64,000 nt of DNA, from positions 1 through 64,000 of the forward strand of contig NZ_LRUB01000012.1 in the NCBI RefSeq assembly GCF_001550065.1, in the 5' to 3' direction. The notes under the pieces were generated by a model that was not told the origin of the DNA, ran no database searches, and saw only the letters and a program-made list of their open reading frames with translations. The stretch comes from Kordiimonas lipolytica. Its GTDB lineage: Bacteria; Pseudomonadota; Alphaproteobacteria; Sphingomonadales; Kordiimonadaceae. Each line of letters begins with the position of its first letter. The stretch's first letter is position 1. The translations under genes and the position numbers were made by a program. Below, piece by piece: positions 32,588-41,643 of this stretch.

Positions 32588-33929
32588 GAAATTCAGCCTG
32601 CTGCTGGCGGGCCGCCTGATCCTGATCATGTTGATGCTGATCCTGCTGACCTACCTGATCACCACGCCCGGCTTTCATGCAGCCACCCTGCTGGCGGCGC
32701 TGGTCATCAGCTTCCTGACATATGAAGTGCTTCGTTTCGTCTCCAAAACAAACGCAGAAATCAGCCGCTTTCTGGAAGCAGCACGCTATGCTGACTTTAG
32801 CCAGCGTTTCAATTTGCATGGCCTCGGCGCGGGCTTTGGCGAACTGGGCGACACCTTCACTGACATTTTAGGCCGCTTCCAGGCGGTTCGCGCCGGCCAG
32901 GAAGAGGAGCTCAGACACCTGAAGGCGCTGGTGGAGCATGTGCCGGTGCCGTTGCTGTCGCTCCACGGCGATGGGCTGGTGACCATCTGGAACAATGCCG
33001 CAAGGCGCCTCTTCGGCAGCACCCACGTCAATAAATTGGCTGATCTCAGGCAATTCGGCGTTGAATTTGAAAAAGAGATCGTGGAATTGGCCGCCGGTCA
33101 GCGACGGCTGACCGCCTTCCGCGTGGACGGCACCGAGCAGAAGCTCGCCGTCGCCGCCACCCAGATCATTATCGGCGGGCGCGCCGAAAAACTTGTCAGC
33201 CTGCAGGATATCCAGAGCGAACTTGATCTGGCCCAGTTGCAGGCCTGGCAGGACCTGGTGCGCGTGTTGACGCATGAAATCATGAATTCCATCACCCCGG
33301 TTGCGAGTCTCGCGAAAACAGCCGTGGACCTTGTGGAAGACGCGGCAGGCAAGGTGACCGATAACCCGGATGTGGTGGATGAACTCGGCGATGTGCGCGA
33401 CGCGGTCAATACGGTCGCCCGCCGGTCAGACGCATTGATGCAGTTTGTCTCCTCCTACCGGCGGCTCACGCGCCTGCCGCCACCAGAGAAAACGCTGATC
33501 CGTATTGATGCGCTCTTTAAGGATGTCTGCAGCCTTTCAACCCAATCATGGGAAGAAAAGGGCATCACGGTTGTGACCGAAATTGAACCGTCGCAGCTGG
33601 ACGTCACGGCGGACCGCGACATGATCGAACAGATACTCATAAACATGCTGCAGAATGCTGAGCAGGCATTGGCCGGCGTGGAGGGCGCGACGGTCTGGAT
33701 GGCTGCAAGGCTGAACCGGCGGGGGCATGTGGTGATTGAGCTAAGCGATAATGGCCCAGGCGTGCCCGCGGAGATCGCCAAGAAGATCTTCGTGCCCTTC
33801 TTTACCACAAAGCGGGAAGGCAGCGGCGTGGGGCTTGCACTGACGCGGCAGGTGATGATCGCACACGGTGGGTCCGTAAGCCTGGACGAACGCGAAGGCG
33901 GCGGTGCCCGTTTCACGCTGACGTTCTGA
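32577..33929 (+). CDS. sensor histidine kinase paired with the regulator
   Basis: This 450-residue kinase has two adjacent membrane helices (about 8-28 and 34-54) separated by only a few residues, so there is almost no periplasmic sensor. A helical linker, a PAS-like domain (about 115-215), a dimerisation domain with H233 in VLTHEIMNSITP, and an HATPase domain with NMLQNAEQAL, DNGPGVP and GSGVGLAL follow. The gene starts 11 bases before the regulator stop, so the two are coupled. The layout resembles intramembrane-sensing kinases that read the state of a partner ABC transporter; that function is inferred. Confidence 0.92.
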   Translation: MGFKKFSLLLAGRLILIMLMLILLTYLITTPGFHAATLLAALVISFLTYEVLRFVSKTNAEISRFLEAARYADFSQRFNLHGLGAGFGELGDTFTDILGRFQAVRAGQEEELRHLKALVEHVPVPLLSLHGDGLVTIWNNAARRLFGSTHVNKLADLRQFGVEFEKEIVELAAGQRRLTAFRVDGTEQKLAVAATQIIIGGRAEKLVSLQDIQSELDLAQLQAWQDLVRVLTHEIMNSITPVASLAKTAVDLVEDAAGKVTDNPDVVDELGDVRDAVNTVARRSDALMQFVSSYRRLTRLPPPEKTLIRIDALFKDVCSLSTQSWEEKGITVVTEIEPSQLDVTADRDMIEQILINMLQNAEQALAGVEGATVWMAARLNRRGHVVIELSDNGPGVPAEIAKKIFVPFFTTKREGSGVGLALTRQVMIAHGGSVSLDEREGGGARFTLTF

Positions 33930-33948
33930 TGATGGTAGGGGCGTTTGG

Positions 33949-34872
33949 TCAGACGGTGTGAACAACCTGTTCCTGCATGCCTTCACGCGCTTCGGACAGC
34001 AGCTTTTCTCCGTCCGCCTCCATCAACTCAAGGTGCGCGCGCACGCAACCTTCGGCCGCCTCAAGAAGACGCGGGGTGAGGCCTTCATAAATCTCTTCCA
34101 CAATTGCGGCAGGTGACCGGATGCCCCGGCTCAGGCACGCTGCAATCTGCCTATGGCGTTCCTGCCGGTGTTCGCGGATTTCGCGGATGCGTGCGACTGC
34201 ACCCTCTACCACGGGGCCGTGGCTGGGCAGCATAAGCCGCGCGCCACCGGCCTCCAGCTTGTCCAGGCTTTCCATATATTCCGAGAGGTTCCCAAGGGGC
34301 GGCACCACAACAGTTGTGGACCAGCCCATCACATGATCGCCCGAAAACAGCATGCCCTTGTGCGGCAGCGCATAGCACAGATGATTGGGGAAATGCCCGG
34401 GCGTATGGATGGCCATGATCTGCCAGTCGTCGTCCCCCACCACACCGCCGCACGCGAGCGCCACGTCGGGTTTGAAATCCGCATCCACATCTTCATCGGT
34501 GAAAGCCAGAACGTCACTCGAAAGCGCGCCAAAACCATAGGTCTTGGCGCCAGTGATGCGCGCCAGATGATGCGCCGCCGGGCTGTGGTCCTGATGGGTG
34601 TGGGTGACAAAAATTCCGCCAACCTCACGCTCGCCGATCACTTTCAGCACCGCGCGGACATGGGCCACGTCATCAGGGCCGGGGTCAATGATCCAGACTC
34701 GCTCCTCGCCCACGATATAGGTGTTTGTGCCGGGCCCTGTATAGTCCTTCGGGTTGTCCGCCAGCACCATCTGAACGCCCGGTGCCACAGGGTGCGGTGT
34801 GCCATATGCCGCCTGTTCACGAAGCTTGAGCGCCACTTGCGGGCTTGGCGTGAAGGTGCTTTTTCCTGTCAT
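33949..34872 (-). CDS. metallo-beta-lactamase-fold hydrolase, LACTB2-like
   Basis: This 307-residue protein has the zinc motif HTHQDH (H91, H93, D95, H96), further ligands in MAIHTPGHFPNHLC and the GDHVMGWS segment, and a C-terminal winged-helix-like part that follows family members related to LACTB2 and glyoxalase II-like enzymes. It is a cytoplasmic, probably dinuclear zinc hydrolase. The substrate is not predictable; thioesters and RNA are both known for the superfamily. It converges on the histidine kinase gene. Confidence 0.87.
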   Translation of the reverse strand: MTGKSTFTPSPQVALKLREQAAYGTPHPVAPGVQMVLADNPKDYTGPGTNTYIVGEERVWIIDPGPDDVAHVRAVLKVIGEREVGGIFVTHTHQDHSPAAHHLARITGAKTYGFGALSSDVLAFTDEDVDADFKPDVALACGGVVGDDDWQIMAIHTPGHFPNHLCYALPHKGMLFSGDHVMGWSTTVVVPPLGNLSEYMESLDKLEAGGARLMLPSHGPVVEGAVARIREIREHRQERHRQIAACLSRGIRSPAAIVEEIYEGLTPRLLEAAEGCVRAHLELMEADGEKLLSEAREGMQEQVVHTV

Positions 34873-34985
34873 GGGTACCAGCGTATTCCGTTAGTGATTC
34901 CTGTGTCTACCTGTTTCCCTAACACTGCAGCGGAGCCTTCGCCATTCACTGCTCTTCACGCTTGGGTGAGGCGCCTGTGTAATGA

Positions 34986-35411
34986 TCAGCTTTCCTTTTT
35001 TGCCGACAGGACAAGGGATGTGTTGGTCTTGTTCACACCGTTGATCGCCAGGATGAAATCCAGCGTCTGGTCAATCTCTTCCATCGTCGGGGCCTTGACG
35101 ATGGCGATCAGGTCATAAGCGCCAGAGACCACATAGAGCGTTTTGATCTGCGGCCGTGTTTTCATCAGCCCAATGGCCTGCTGGGCGTACTTTTGGTCGA
35201 TCGATAGGAGCACGTGGGCGGAGATCAGCTTACCTTCATAATCCGGGTGGGTCTTCACCGTGAAGCCAGCAATGATCTTGCGGTCGATCAGCTTGTTGAT
35301 GCGGTCCTGCACCGTCGAGCGCGACAGCCCCAGCTTACGCGCCAGCGACGAGGTTCCCTCCCGGCTGTTAGCTGTCAGAAGCTTCAAGAGTTTCTCGTCT
35401 GTCGCATCCAT
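34986..35411 (-). CDS. Lrp/AsnC-family transcriptional regulator
   Basis: This 141-residue regulator has an N-terminal helix-turn-helix (SSLARKLGLSRSTVQDRINKL) and a C-terminal RAM/ligand domain with GAYDLIAIVKAPTMEEID. It starts at ATG 35411; a GTG six bases upstream is equally placed relative to the AAAGGA site. It is divergent from the saccharopine operon, with a perfect inverted repeat between them, so it most likely controls lysine catabolism in response to lysine or an intermediate. That link is inference from position. Confidence 0.92.
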   Translation of the reverse strand: MDATDEKLLKLLTANSREGTSSLARKLGLSRSTVQDRINKLIDRKIIAGFTVKTHPDYEGKLISAHVLLSIDQKYAQQAIGLMKTRPQIKTLYVVSGAYDLIAIVKAPTMEEIDQTLDFILAINGVNKTNTSLVLSAKKES

Positions 35412-35472
35412 GTTCACTGTATCCTTTCAGCCAAATCTACCTCGCAGCGCAGAAATCAGCCCATAATCATTT

Positions 35473-35500
35473 TAACGGAAAAAATTGATATTTTCCGTTA
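35473..35500. promoter_or_regulatory. Lrp-type operator (inverted repeat)
   Basis: TAACGGAAAA and TTTTCCGTTA form a perfect ten-base inverted repeat with an eight-base centre, and a TTGACGGAA partial repeat follows at 35503. It is AT-rich and in the divergent intergenic region, directly upstream of a TTGACG -35-like hexamer of the lysine operon. Confidence 0.7.
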
Positions 35501-35586
35501 ATTTGACGGAATGTATATACCATATCGCTATTTCAGGCCATCACTTTCACGCATAAACTTGCCAAAAGGGACACCATAATCAGTAA

Positions 35587-36672
35587 ATGAGTGGCGGAAT
35601 GGGAAAACAGATTTTGTGGCTTCGCGAAGAAGCCCGCACCACCGAGCGGCGCACGCCGCTACTCCCGAAGGGAGCAAAGGAGCTGATCGAGGCAGGCTTT
35701 GAGGTTGTCGTCGAGAAATCCGAAAAACGCATCATCAGTAACGCTGCATATGAAGCTGCGGGCTGCACGATGGCAGAGCCCGGCGCGTGGGAAAACGCCC
35801 CGAAGGACGCCGTGATCCTGGGCCTCAAGGAGCTGCCGAAGGCGCCTGAGATGCTCAAGCATACGCATATTTATTTCGCCCATGCCTACAAGGAGCAAAA
35901 CGGCTGGCAGGCACTGCTGACGCGTTTCCTGAATGGCCACGGGTCTCTTCTTGATATCGAATATATGACCAAAAACGACGGCAAGCGCGTTGTCGCGTTT
36001 GGCTATTGGGCCGGCTATATGGGGGCCGCTCTCGCGCTTCTGGAATGGCATGACAAGCAGGCCGGGCGGGCATCCTATATTGCCAAGGGCCTTTCCCCGT
36101 TTGAAAGCGCCGAAGCCCTTGACGCCCTGATCCGCCAAAGCGCGTCTGGCGGTAAGACACCAACGGCGCTTGTGATCGGCGCGGGCGGCCGCAGCGGCAG
36201 GGGCGCGGCTGAAATTCTGGAGCGCCACGGCGTGAAGGTTACCAAATGGGGCCGCAAGGAGACGGCGAACCTCGACCGCCAGGCGATACTGGATCATGAC
36301 ATCCTGATCAACTGCGCCTTTGTTGCGCACCAGATTCCGCCGTTCCTGACCAAGGAACACTTGAAGGGTGATCACCGCCTGAGCGTGATCTCCGACGTGT
36401 CCTGCGACCCGTTCAGCGATTTCAACCCGCTGCCGCTTTATGGCGAGCCCACCAGCTGGGCCGCGCCTGCCGTAAAGGTTGATGGGCTGGATCTGATCGC
36501 CATTGACAACCTGCCGTCCCTCTTGCCAACAGAGGCAAGCATGGAGTTCGCGGGGCTTTTGCTGCCCTACCTGAAGGCGCTGCCCGAGCGGACCACAAAC
36601 GACATATGGCGGAACTGCGACGCGGCCTTCCAGAGCGCCTGCGACGCAATGGTTAAGAAGAAAGCTTCATAA
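35587..36672 (+). CDS. saccharopine dehydrogenase, L-lysine side (lysine-ketoglutarate reductase)
   Basis: This 361-residue member of the LYS1/AlaDH-PNT-related family acts in degradation by joining lysine and 2-oxoglutarate into saccharopine. The N-terminal part (REEARTTERRTPLLPKGAKEL, residues 13-33) and YFAHAYKEQNGW match LYS1-type enzymes. The Rossmann site is VIGAGGRSGRGAAE. It is the first gene of the lysine operon, with the second saccharopine dehydrogenase one base after its stop. The ATG is 14 nucleotides (five codons) upstream of a second in-frame ATG, and either could be used. Confidence 0.88.
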   Translation: MSGGMGKQILWLREEARTTERRTPLLPKGAKELIEAGFEVVVEKSEKRIISNAAYEAAGCTMAEPGAWENAPKDAVILGLKELPKAPEMLKHTHIYFAHAYKEQNGWQALLTRFLNGHGSLLDIEYMTKNDGKRVVAFGYWAGYMGAALALLEWHDKQAGRASYIAKGLSPFESAEALDALIRQSASGGKTPTALVIGAGGRSGRGAAEILERHGVKVTKWGRKETANLDRQAILDHDILINCAFVAHQIPPFLTKEHLKGDHRLSVISDVSCDPFSDFNPLPLYGEPTSWAAPAVKVDGLDLIAIDNLPSLLPTEASMEFAGLLLPYLKALPERTTNDIWRNCDAAFQSACDAMVKKKAS

Positions 36673-36673
36673 C

Positions 36674-37840
36674 GTGACAACACAGAAACATATTCACTGG
36701 ATCGGCGCAGGCCTCGCATCCGGGCCTGGCCTTATTGCCCTCGCCTCTGAAACCCAAGACATCACCCTTTGGGACATGTCGGACGACCGCGCGAAAATGC
36801 TGCAGGCCCAGATGCCGGAAGGCAAAAGCCTGAAGTTCAGCGCACTTAACCTGGGTGACCGCGGGTCGGTTGAAAACTTCAAGAACCATGTGAACGAAGG
36901 CGACGTGATCGTTTCCATGCTGCCGGCCACACTGCATATCGCCATGGCGGATATCGCGCTGGAGTGCGGCGCCCATGTGGTGACCTCAAGCTATGTTGAC
37001 GAAGCCATGCGCGCGCTGGATGGTGCAGCGAAAGAACACGGCCTGTCGTTCGTGAATGAGGTGGGCCTGGACCCGGGCATCGACCATCTGTTCGCCCATA
37101 TTTTGGTAACCGCCGCGCGCGACGCTGGCGTATTGGGCAAGGGCCACAAGGTGGATTTCGTGTCCCACTGCGGCGGCATCCCGGCAGCCAAGACCGATTT
37201 CACTTACAAATTTTCCTGGACGCCCTTTGGTGTGCTGAAGGCGCTGACAAACCCGGCGCGCTGCATTGAAAACGGTGAGGAAAAGCTGGTGGAAAAGGTA
37301 TGGCACGATGTGTCAGACCTTGAAATCCACGGTGAGACGTTCGAGGTATACCCCAACCGGAACAGCCTGCCCTATGTTGAGGAATACGGCCTTGAGGGTG
37401 AAGAAAAGCTGAACACCTTCGTGCGCGGCACTTTGCGCCAGGGTGGTTGGAAAAAAGCGTGGAAAGACATTTTCACCAAGGTGGAGACGCTGGACGCTGA
37501 CGGTCTCAAGGTGCTGTCGGAAGAACTGTGGCGCGACCACAGCTACGATGAAGGCGAAGAAGACCGCGTGGTGATGTATGTGGCGCTAACCGTGCGGGGC
37601 GATAACGATGAGGTGATCTGGCACGCGTCGCTTGCCCTTGACGAAGTGGGCAGCGGCTGGCAGACCGCCATGGCACGCACCGTGTCGCTGACCGTGGCTC
37701 AGGCCATCAAAGCGGTTCGCCGGGGCGTCTTTACGCCTGGTGTGCACGCGGCATTGACGGATGCTGAAGAAGCCAGGGTATGGCTGCGTGGACTTATGGA
37801 CCAGGGTGTGACCCTGCGGGCAGAGAATATCGAGATCTAG
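36674..37840 (+). CDS. saccharopine dehydrogenase, glutamate-forming (LYS9-like)
   Basis: This 388-residue enzyme splits saccharopine into glutamate and 2-aminoadipate 6-semialdehyde. The N-terminal Rossmann motif WIGAGLASGPG is followed by the family segments VSMLPATLHIAMADIALE, NEVGLDPGIDHLFA and SHCGGIPA, all typical of LYS9 and the SDH half of the animal LKR/SDH fusion. GTG is the start, one base past the upstream stop, with no good ribosome site, so translation is probably coupled. The two activities are on separate polypeptides here, unlike in plants and animals. Confidence 0.9.
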   Translation: MTTQKHIHWIGAGLASGPGLIALASETQDITLWDMSDDRAKMLQAQMPEGKSLKFSALNLGDRGSVENFKNHVNEGDVIVSMLPATLHIAMADIALECGAHVVTSSYVDEAMRALDGAAKEHGLSFVNEVGLDPGIDHLFAHILVTAARDAGVLGKGHKVDFVSHCGGIPAAKTDFTYKFSWTPFGVLKALTNPARCIENGEEKLVEKVWHDVSDLEIHGETFEVYPNRNSLPYVEEYGLEGEEKLNTFVRGTLRQGGWKKAWKDIFTKVETLDADGLKVLSEELWRDHSYDEGEEDRVVMYVALTVRGDNDEVIWHASLALDEVGSGWQTAMARTVSLTVAQAIKAVRRGVFTPGVHAALTDAEEARVWLRGLMDQGVTLRAENIEI

Positions 37841-37842
37841 GA

Positions 37843-39513
37843 ATGACGGCTATGCCAAACAAACAGATCACTGGTGGCCAGGCGCTGATCGACGCATTGA
37901 TCGCAAACGGCGCGGATACCGCCTTTGGCGTGCCGGGCGAAAGCTATCTGGCGGCGCTTGACGCCTTCCACGGCACTGAAGACAAGCTGAAGTTCATCAC
38001 CTGCCGCCATGAAGCTGGGGCTGCCAACATGGCGGAAGCTTACGGCAAGATGACAGGCAAGCCAGGCATTTGCTTTGTGACCCGCGGCCCCGGGGCGACC
38101 CACGCCACCATCGGCCTGCATACCGCTTTCCAGGACAGCACCCCGATGATCATGTTCATCGGCCAGGTAGCGGCCGACCAGGTAGAGCGCGAAGCCTTCC
38201 AGGAAATCGACTATCGCCGCTTCCTTAGCGAAGTCACCAAATGGACGGCAGAAATCAACGACGCGTCACGCATGGCCGAATATGTGGGCCGCGCTTTCCG
38301 TGTCGCCACATCCGGTCGCCCAGGCCCTGTGGCGCTGGCGCTTCCCGAAGACATGCTGCGTGAACTGTGTGACGCACAGGAATGCCTGCCCTACAAGCCC
38401 GCGCTGGCGCACCCTGGGGGCGCCGACATGGCTGAGCTTAAGCGCCTTCTGGAAGGGGCTGAGCGCCCATTTGTCATGCTGGGCGGCAGCGGCTGGGACA
38501 ACCAGTCCGTAGCAGACATCCAGACCTTTGCGGAAAAGAACAATCTGGGTATCAGCGTGTCTTTCCGTTGTCAGGACCGCTTCAACAACAACCACCCGAA
38601 CTATATCGGCGACATGGGCATCGGCGCGAACCCGAAGCTGGTGGGGCGCATGCAGGACGCAGATGTGATCCTGGTGCTGGGCCCACGGCTTGGCGAGATG
38701 ACGACCGGCGGCTATGAGCGCCTGAGCGTGCCAGTACCAAGCCAGACCCTGATCCATATGCATCAGGGGGCCGAGGAACTGGGCCGCGTGTACCAGCCGG
38801 ATCTGGCAATCAACGCCACACCGCAGACCATCGCGCCACTACTCAAGGACATGGTGCTGGAAGGCCGCGACAAGTGGGCGAGCCAGACGGCAGAAGCCCG
38901 CGCGGACTTTGAGGCCTGGACCACCCCGAATGAGAATCCGGGCAACGTGCAGGTCGCGAAGCTTTACGAGCATATGCGCGAGGTGCTGCCTGAGGATTCC
39001 ATCTTCTGTAACGGCGCCGGCAACTATGCCGCCTGGCTGCACAGGTTTTACCGTTACCGTGCGTTCCCGACCCAGCTTGCGCCCACATCAGGCGCGATGG
39101 GATACGGTGTGCCGGCCGCAATCGCCGCCAAGATCGTTCACCCTGAAAAGACCGTCATCGCCTGCGCGGGCGACGGTTGCTTCATGATGAGCGCCATGGA
39201 ACTGGCGACTGCCGCGCGCTACGGCGCCAATGTTATCTTCCTCGTGTTCAACAACAGCATGTTCGGCACCATCCGCATGCATCAGGAACGCGATTATCCA
39301 TACCGGGTTTCAGGCACCGAGCTGACAAACCCGGACTTTGTGGCGATGGCCGAAAGCTTCGGCCTTCATGCGTCCCGCGTGGACAGCACAGACGCCTTCG
39401 CCCCAGCGCTGGAAGCCGCCCGCAAATCGGGCAAACCGGCGCTGATTGAAATCACCATTGACCAGGAAGCCATCGGCCCAACGGCCACGCTTTCGGGTCT
39501 TCGACGCAAATAG
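37843..39513 (+). CDS. thiamine-diphosphate-dependent enzyme, acetolactate-synthase-like
   Basis: This 556-residue protein has the three ThDP domains: an N-terminal PYR domain with catalytic E57 (CRHEAGAAN), a central domain, and a PP domain with GDG at 443-445 and NN at 470-471. It resembles the acetolactate synthase/oxo-acid decarboxylase group. It is in the lysine operon between saccharopine dehydrogenase and semialdehyde dehydrogenase. Its own pathway role is unclear; 2-oxoadipate chemistry is possible, but that is inference. The start is ATG 37843, two bases after the upstream stop. ATG 37852 has better ribosome-site spacing. Confidence 0.88.
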   Translation: MTAMPNKQITGGQALIDALIANGADTAFGVPGESYLAALDAFHGTEDKLKFITCRHEAGAANMAEAYGKMTGKPGICFVTRGPGATHATIGLHTAFQDSTPMIMFIGQVAADQVEREAFQEIDYRRFLSEVTKWTAEINDASRMAEYVGRAFRVATSGRPGPVALALPEDMLRELCDAQECLPYKPALAHPGGADMAELKRLLEGAERPFVMLGGSGWDNQSVADIQTFAEKNNLGISVSFRCQDRFNNNHPNYIGDMGIGANPKLVGRMQDADVILVLGPRLGEMTTGGYERLSVPVPSQTLIHMHQGAEELGRVYQPDLAINATPQTIAPLLKDMVLEGRDKWASQTAEARADFEAWTTPNENPGNVQVAKLYEHMREVLPEDSIFCNGAGNYAAWLHRFYRYRAFPTQLAPTSGAMGYGVPAAIAAKIVHPEKTVIACAGDGCFMMSAMELATAARYGANVIFLVFNNSMFGTIRMHQERDYPYRVSGTELTNPDFVAMAESFGLHASRVDSTDAFAPALEAARKSGKPALIEITIDQEAIGPTATLSGLRRK

Positions 39514-39536
39514 TTCTATACCCAAGGAGAGTATCG

Positions 39537-41048
39537 ATGCAGGCACGTGTTGCTGACATCCTGAAGGATCTGGATATCAATCCAGCAGAGTTTGAAAACG
39601 GCGATCTCGACGTTTTCTCCCCAATCGACGGTGGCCTGATGGGCCGCGTCACCATGGACACCAAAGATACGGTTGATGCCAAAATCGCAGCGGCAACCGA
39701 AGCTTTTAAGAAGTGGCGCGCCGTTCCGGCCCCGCGCCGCGGTGAGCTGGTTCGCCTGCTGGGCGAAGAGCTGCGCAAATATAAAGACGCCCTTGGCGCG
39801 CTTGTATCTGCTGAATGCGGCAAGATCTTCGAGGAAGGCAAAGGCGAAGTTCAGGAAATGATCGACATCTGCGATTTCGCGGTTGGCATTTCCCGCCAGG
39901 TGCACGGCCTGACTATCGCATCTGAGCGCCCAGGCCACCACATGCGTGAATACTGGCAGCCACTTGGCCCTGTTGGAATCATTTCCGCCTTCAACTTCCC
40001 GGTTGCTGTTTGGTCCTGGAACACAGCCCTTGCCATCGCATGCGGCGACCCATGCATCTGGAAGCCATCCGAAAAGACCCCGATGACCGCGCTGGCGTGC
40101 CAGAAAATCTTCGAACGCGCTGTTGAGAAATTCGGCGACGACGCGCCAGAAGGCCTGTCTTCCGTGATCGTTGGCATGAAAGACATTGGCGAGCAGCTTG
40201 TGGACGACACCCGCGTGCCGCTGATTTCCGCAACAGGTTCCACCCGTATGGGGCGCGAAGTTGGCCCACGGGTTGCCGAGCGCTTCGGCAAGACTATCCT
40301 GGAACTGGGCGGCAACAACGCCATCATCGTTACGCCTTCTGCTGATCTGGACATGGCGATCCCGGGCATCGTTTTCGGCTCTGTCGGCACTGCCGGCCAG
40401 CGCTGCACCTCCACGCGCCGCCTGATCGTGCACGAAGACGTGTATGACAACCTGGTGCCACGCCTGAAGAAAGCCTATGAAGGCATCCGCATCGGTGACC
40501 CACTGAAGCCAGGCACGCTGGTTGGTCCGCTGATCGACAAGGCCTCTTTCGACGCCATGGAACGCGCCCTTGAAGCGGCCCGCGGTGAAGGCGGCCAGGT
40601 ATTCGGTGGCGGCCGTGCGCTCGCAGACGAATATGGTGACGCATACTATGTGAACCCAGCCATCGTTGAAATGCCTGAGCAATCCGCAAGCATGTGCGAA
40701 GAAACCTTCGCGCCGATCCTTTACATCGTGAAGTACAAGAACTTCGACGACGCCATGGCCATGCACAACGGCGTGCCACAAGGCCTGTCCGGCGCCATCT
40801 TCACCACCGACGTGCGTGAAGCGGAAACTTTCATCTCGCACAGCGGTTCCGACACCGGCATCGCTAACGTCAACATCGGCACCTCTGGCGCTGAAATCGG
40901 CGGCGCGTTCGGCGGTGAAAAAGAAACCGGTGGCGGACGTGAGAGCGGCTCAGACGCATGGCGCGCTTACATGCGCCGCCAGACGTCCACAGTGAACTAC
41001 AGCCGCGAGCTGCCATTGGCACAAGGCATTAAGTTCGACCTGGACTAA
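39537..41048 (+). CDS. 2-aminoadipate semialdehyde dehydrogenase, ALDH7 (antiquitin) type
   Basis: This 503-residue aldehyde dehydrogenase has the catalytic C290 (GTAGQRCTS) and E256 (LELGGNNA), and the coenzyme loop is GSTRMG at 234-239. LELGGNNA and CTSTRR are features of the ALDH7 family, which oxidises 2-aminoadipate 6-semialdehyde to 2-aminoadipate. It is the last gene of the lysine operon, completing lysine to 2-aminoadipate. AAGGAGAG is the ribosome site. A terminator follows 36 bases after the stop. Confidence 0.93.
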   Translation: MQARVADILKDLDINPAEFENGDLDVFSPIDGGLMGRVTMDTKDTVDAKIAAATEAFKKWRAVPAPRRGELVRLLGEELRKYKDALGALVSAECGKIFEEGKGEVQEMIDICDFAVGISRQVHGLTIASERPGHHMREYWQPLGPVGIISAFNFPVAVWSWNTALAIACGDPCIWKPSEKTPMTALACQKIFERAVEKFGDDAPEGLSSVIVGMKDIGEQLVDDTRVPLISATGSTRMGREVGPRVAERFGKTILELGGNNAIIVTPSADLDMAIPGIVFGSVGTAGQRCTSTRRLIVHEDVYDNLVPRLKKAYEGIRIGDPLKPGTLVGPLIDKASFDAMERALEAARGEGGQVFGGGRALADEYGDAYYVNPAIVEMPEQSASMCEETFAPILYIVKYKNFDDAMAMHNGVPQGLSGAIFTTDVREAETFISHSGSDTGIANVNIGTSGAEIGGAFGGEKETGGGRESGSDAWRAYMRRQTSTVNYSRELPLAQGIKFDLD

Positions 41049-41083
41049 AGAATAACCAACGATAAAACGCACAGAGACTTTTT

Positions 41084-41118
41084 AGGGCGGCCCCGGTTCT
41101 GGTGGGGTCGCCCTTCTT
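41084..41118 (+). terminator. terminator of the lysine operon
   Basis: AGGGCG-G-CCCC pairs with GGGG-T-CGCCCT around nine bases, then TCTTTT follows. Confidence 0.82.
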
Positions 41119-41270
41119 TTATGCGCGCCAAAGGCGTGGGCAATTTTAAATAAATGCGGCGCAGTTCGTAACCGGGCATCAAGGTCTGGCAGCTATAGTG
41201 AGCGGTATCAGGCTTGTTCTGAGTACCATCAGGCACCTGCAACCAACATCCCAGTTATGAGAGGCCTGGC

Positions 41271-41555
41271 GTGGCGAGTGAATATGACGTTGATGCCGTC
41301 GGGAAACGCGACGGTGCAAATCCTTACGAAGCAATAACGCACCTTTATGTGCGCAGCTACGGCGATACCCTGTTGCCCATCCCGATCGCGGATGCCATTG
41401 ACGGCATTCAGTGCGGGCGGTTTGTCTATTATGTCAAAAGTGGCGACAAACGGGAAAAGCTTCGCATTGCCCGCAGCCCATATAACAAATTCTATCTGAC
41501 AACCCAGCGCGACATCCACGAACCACGGACACTGCTGAATTTGCCCGCACCCTGA
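41271..41555 (+). CDS. DUF3892 family protein
   Basis: This 94-residue small protein resembles DUF3892: the central ADAIDGIQCGRFVYYVKSGDKREKLRI has the family pattern of an AxxxI-x-x-G segment and a YYV strand. The GTG start follows AGAGG by seven bases. No enzymatic residues are visible. The gene stands alone between the lysine operon and the antiporter. The function is unknown. Confidence 0.7.
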   Translation: MASEYDVDAVGKRDGANPYEAITHLYVRSYGDTLLPIPIADAIDGIQCGRFVYYVKSGDKREKLRIARSPYNKFYLTTQRDIHEPRTLLNLPAP

Positions 41556-41643
41556 CGCGCCAGTTTGCCTTTGGTCAATATCCTGCGCCCCCTATTCTGC
41601 TAGAGTGCCCATATAAGCGATCACTCCAGGGAGGGGCGCACTT

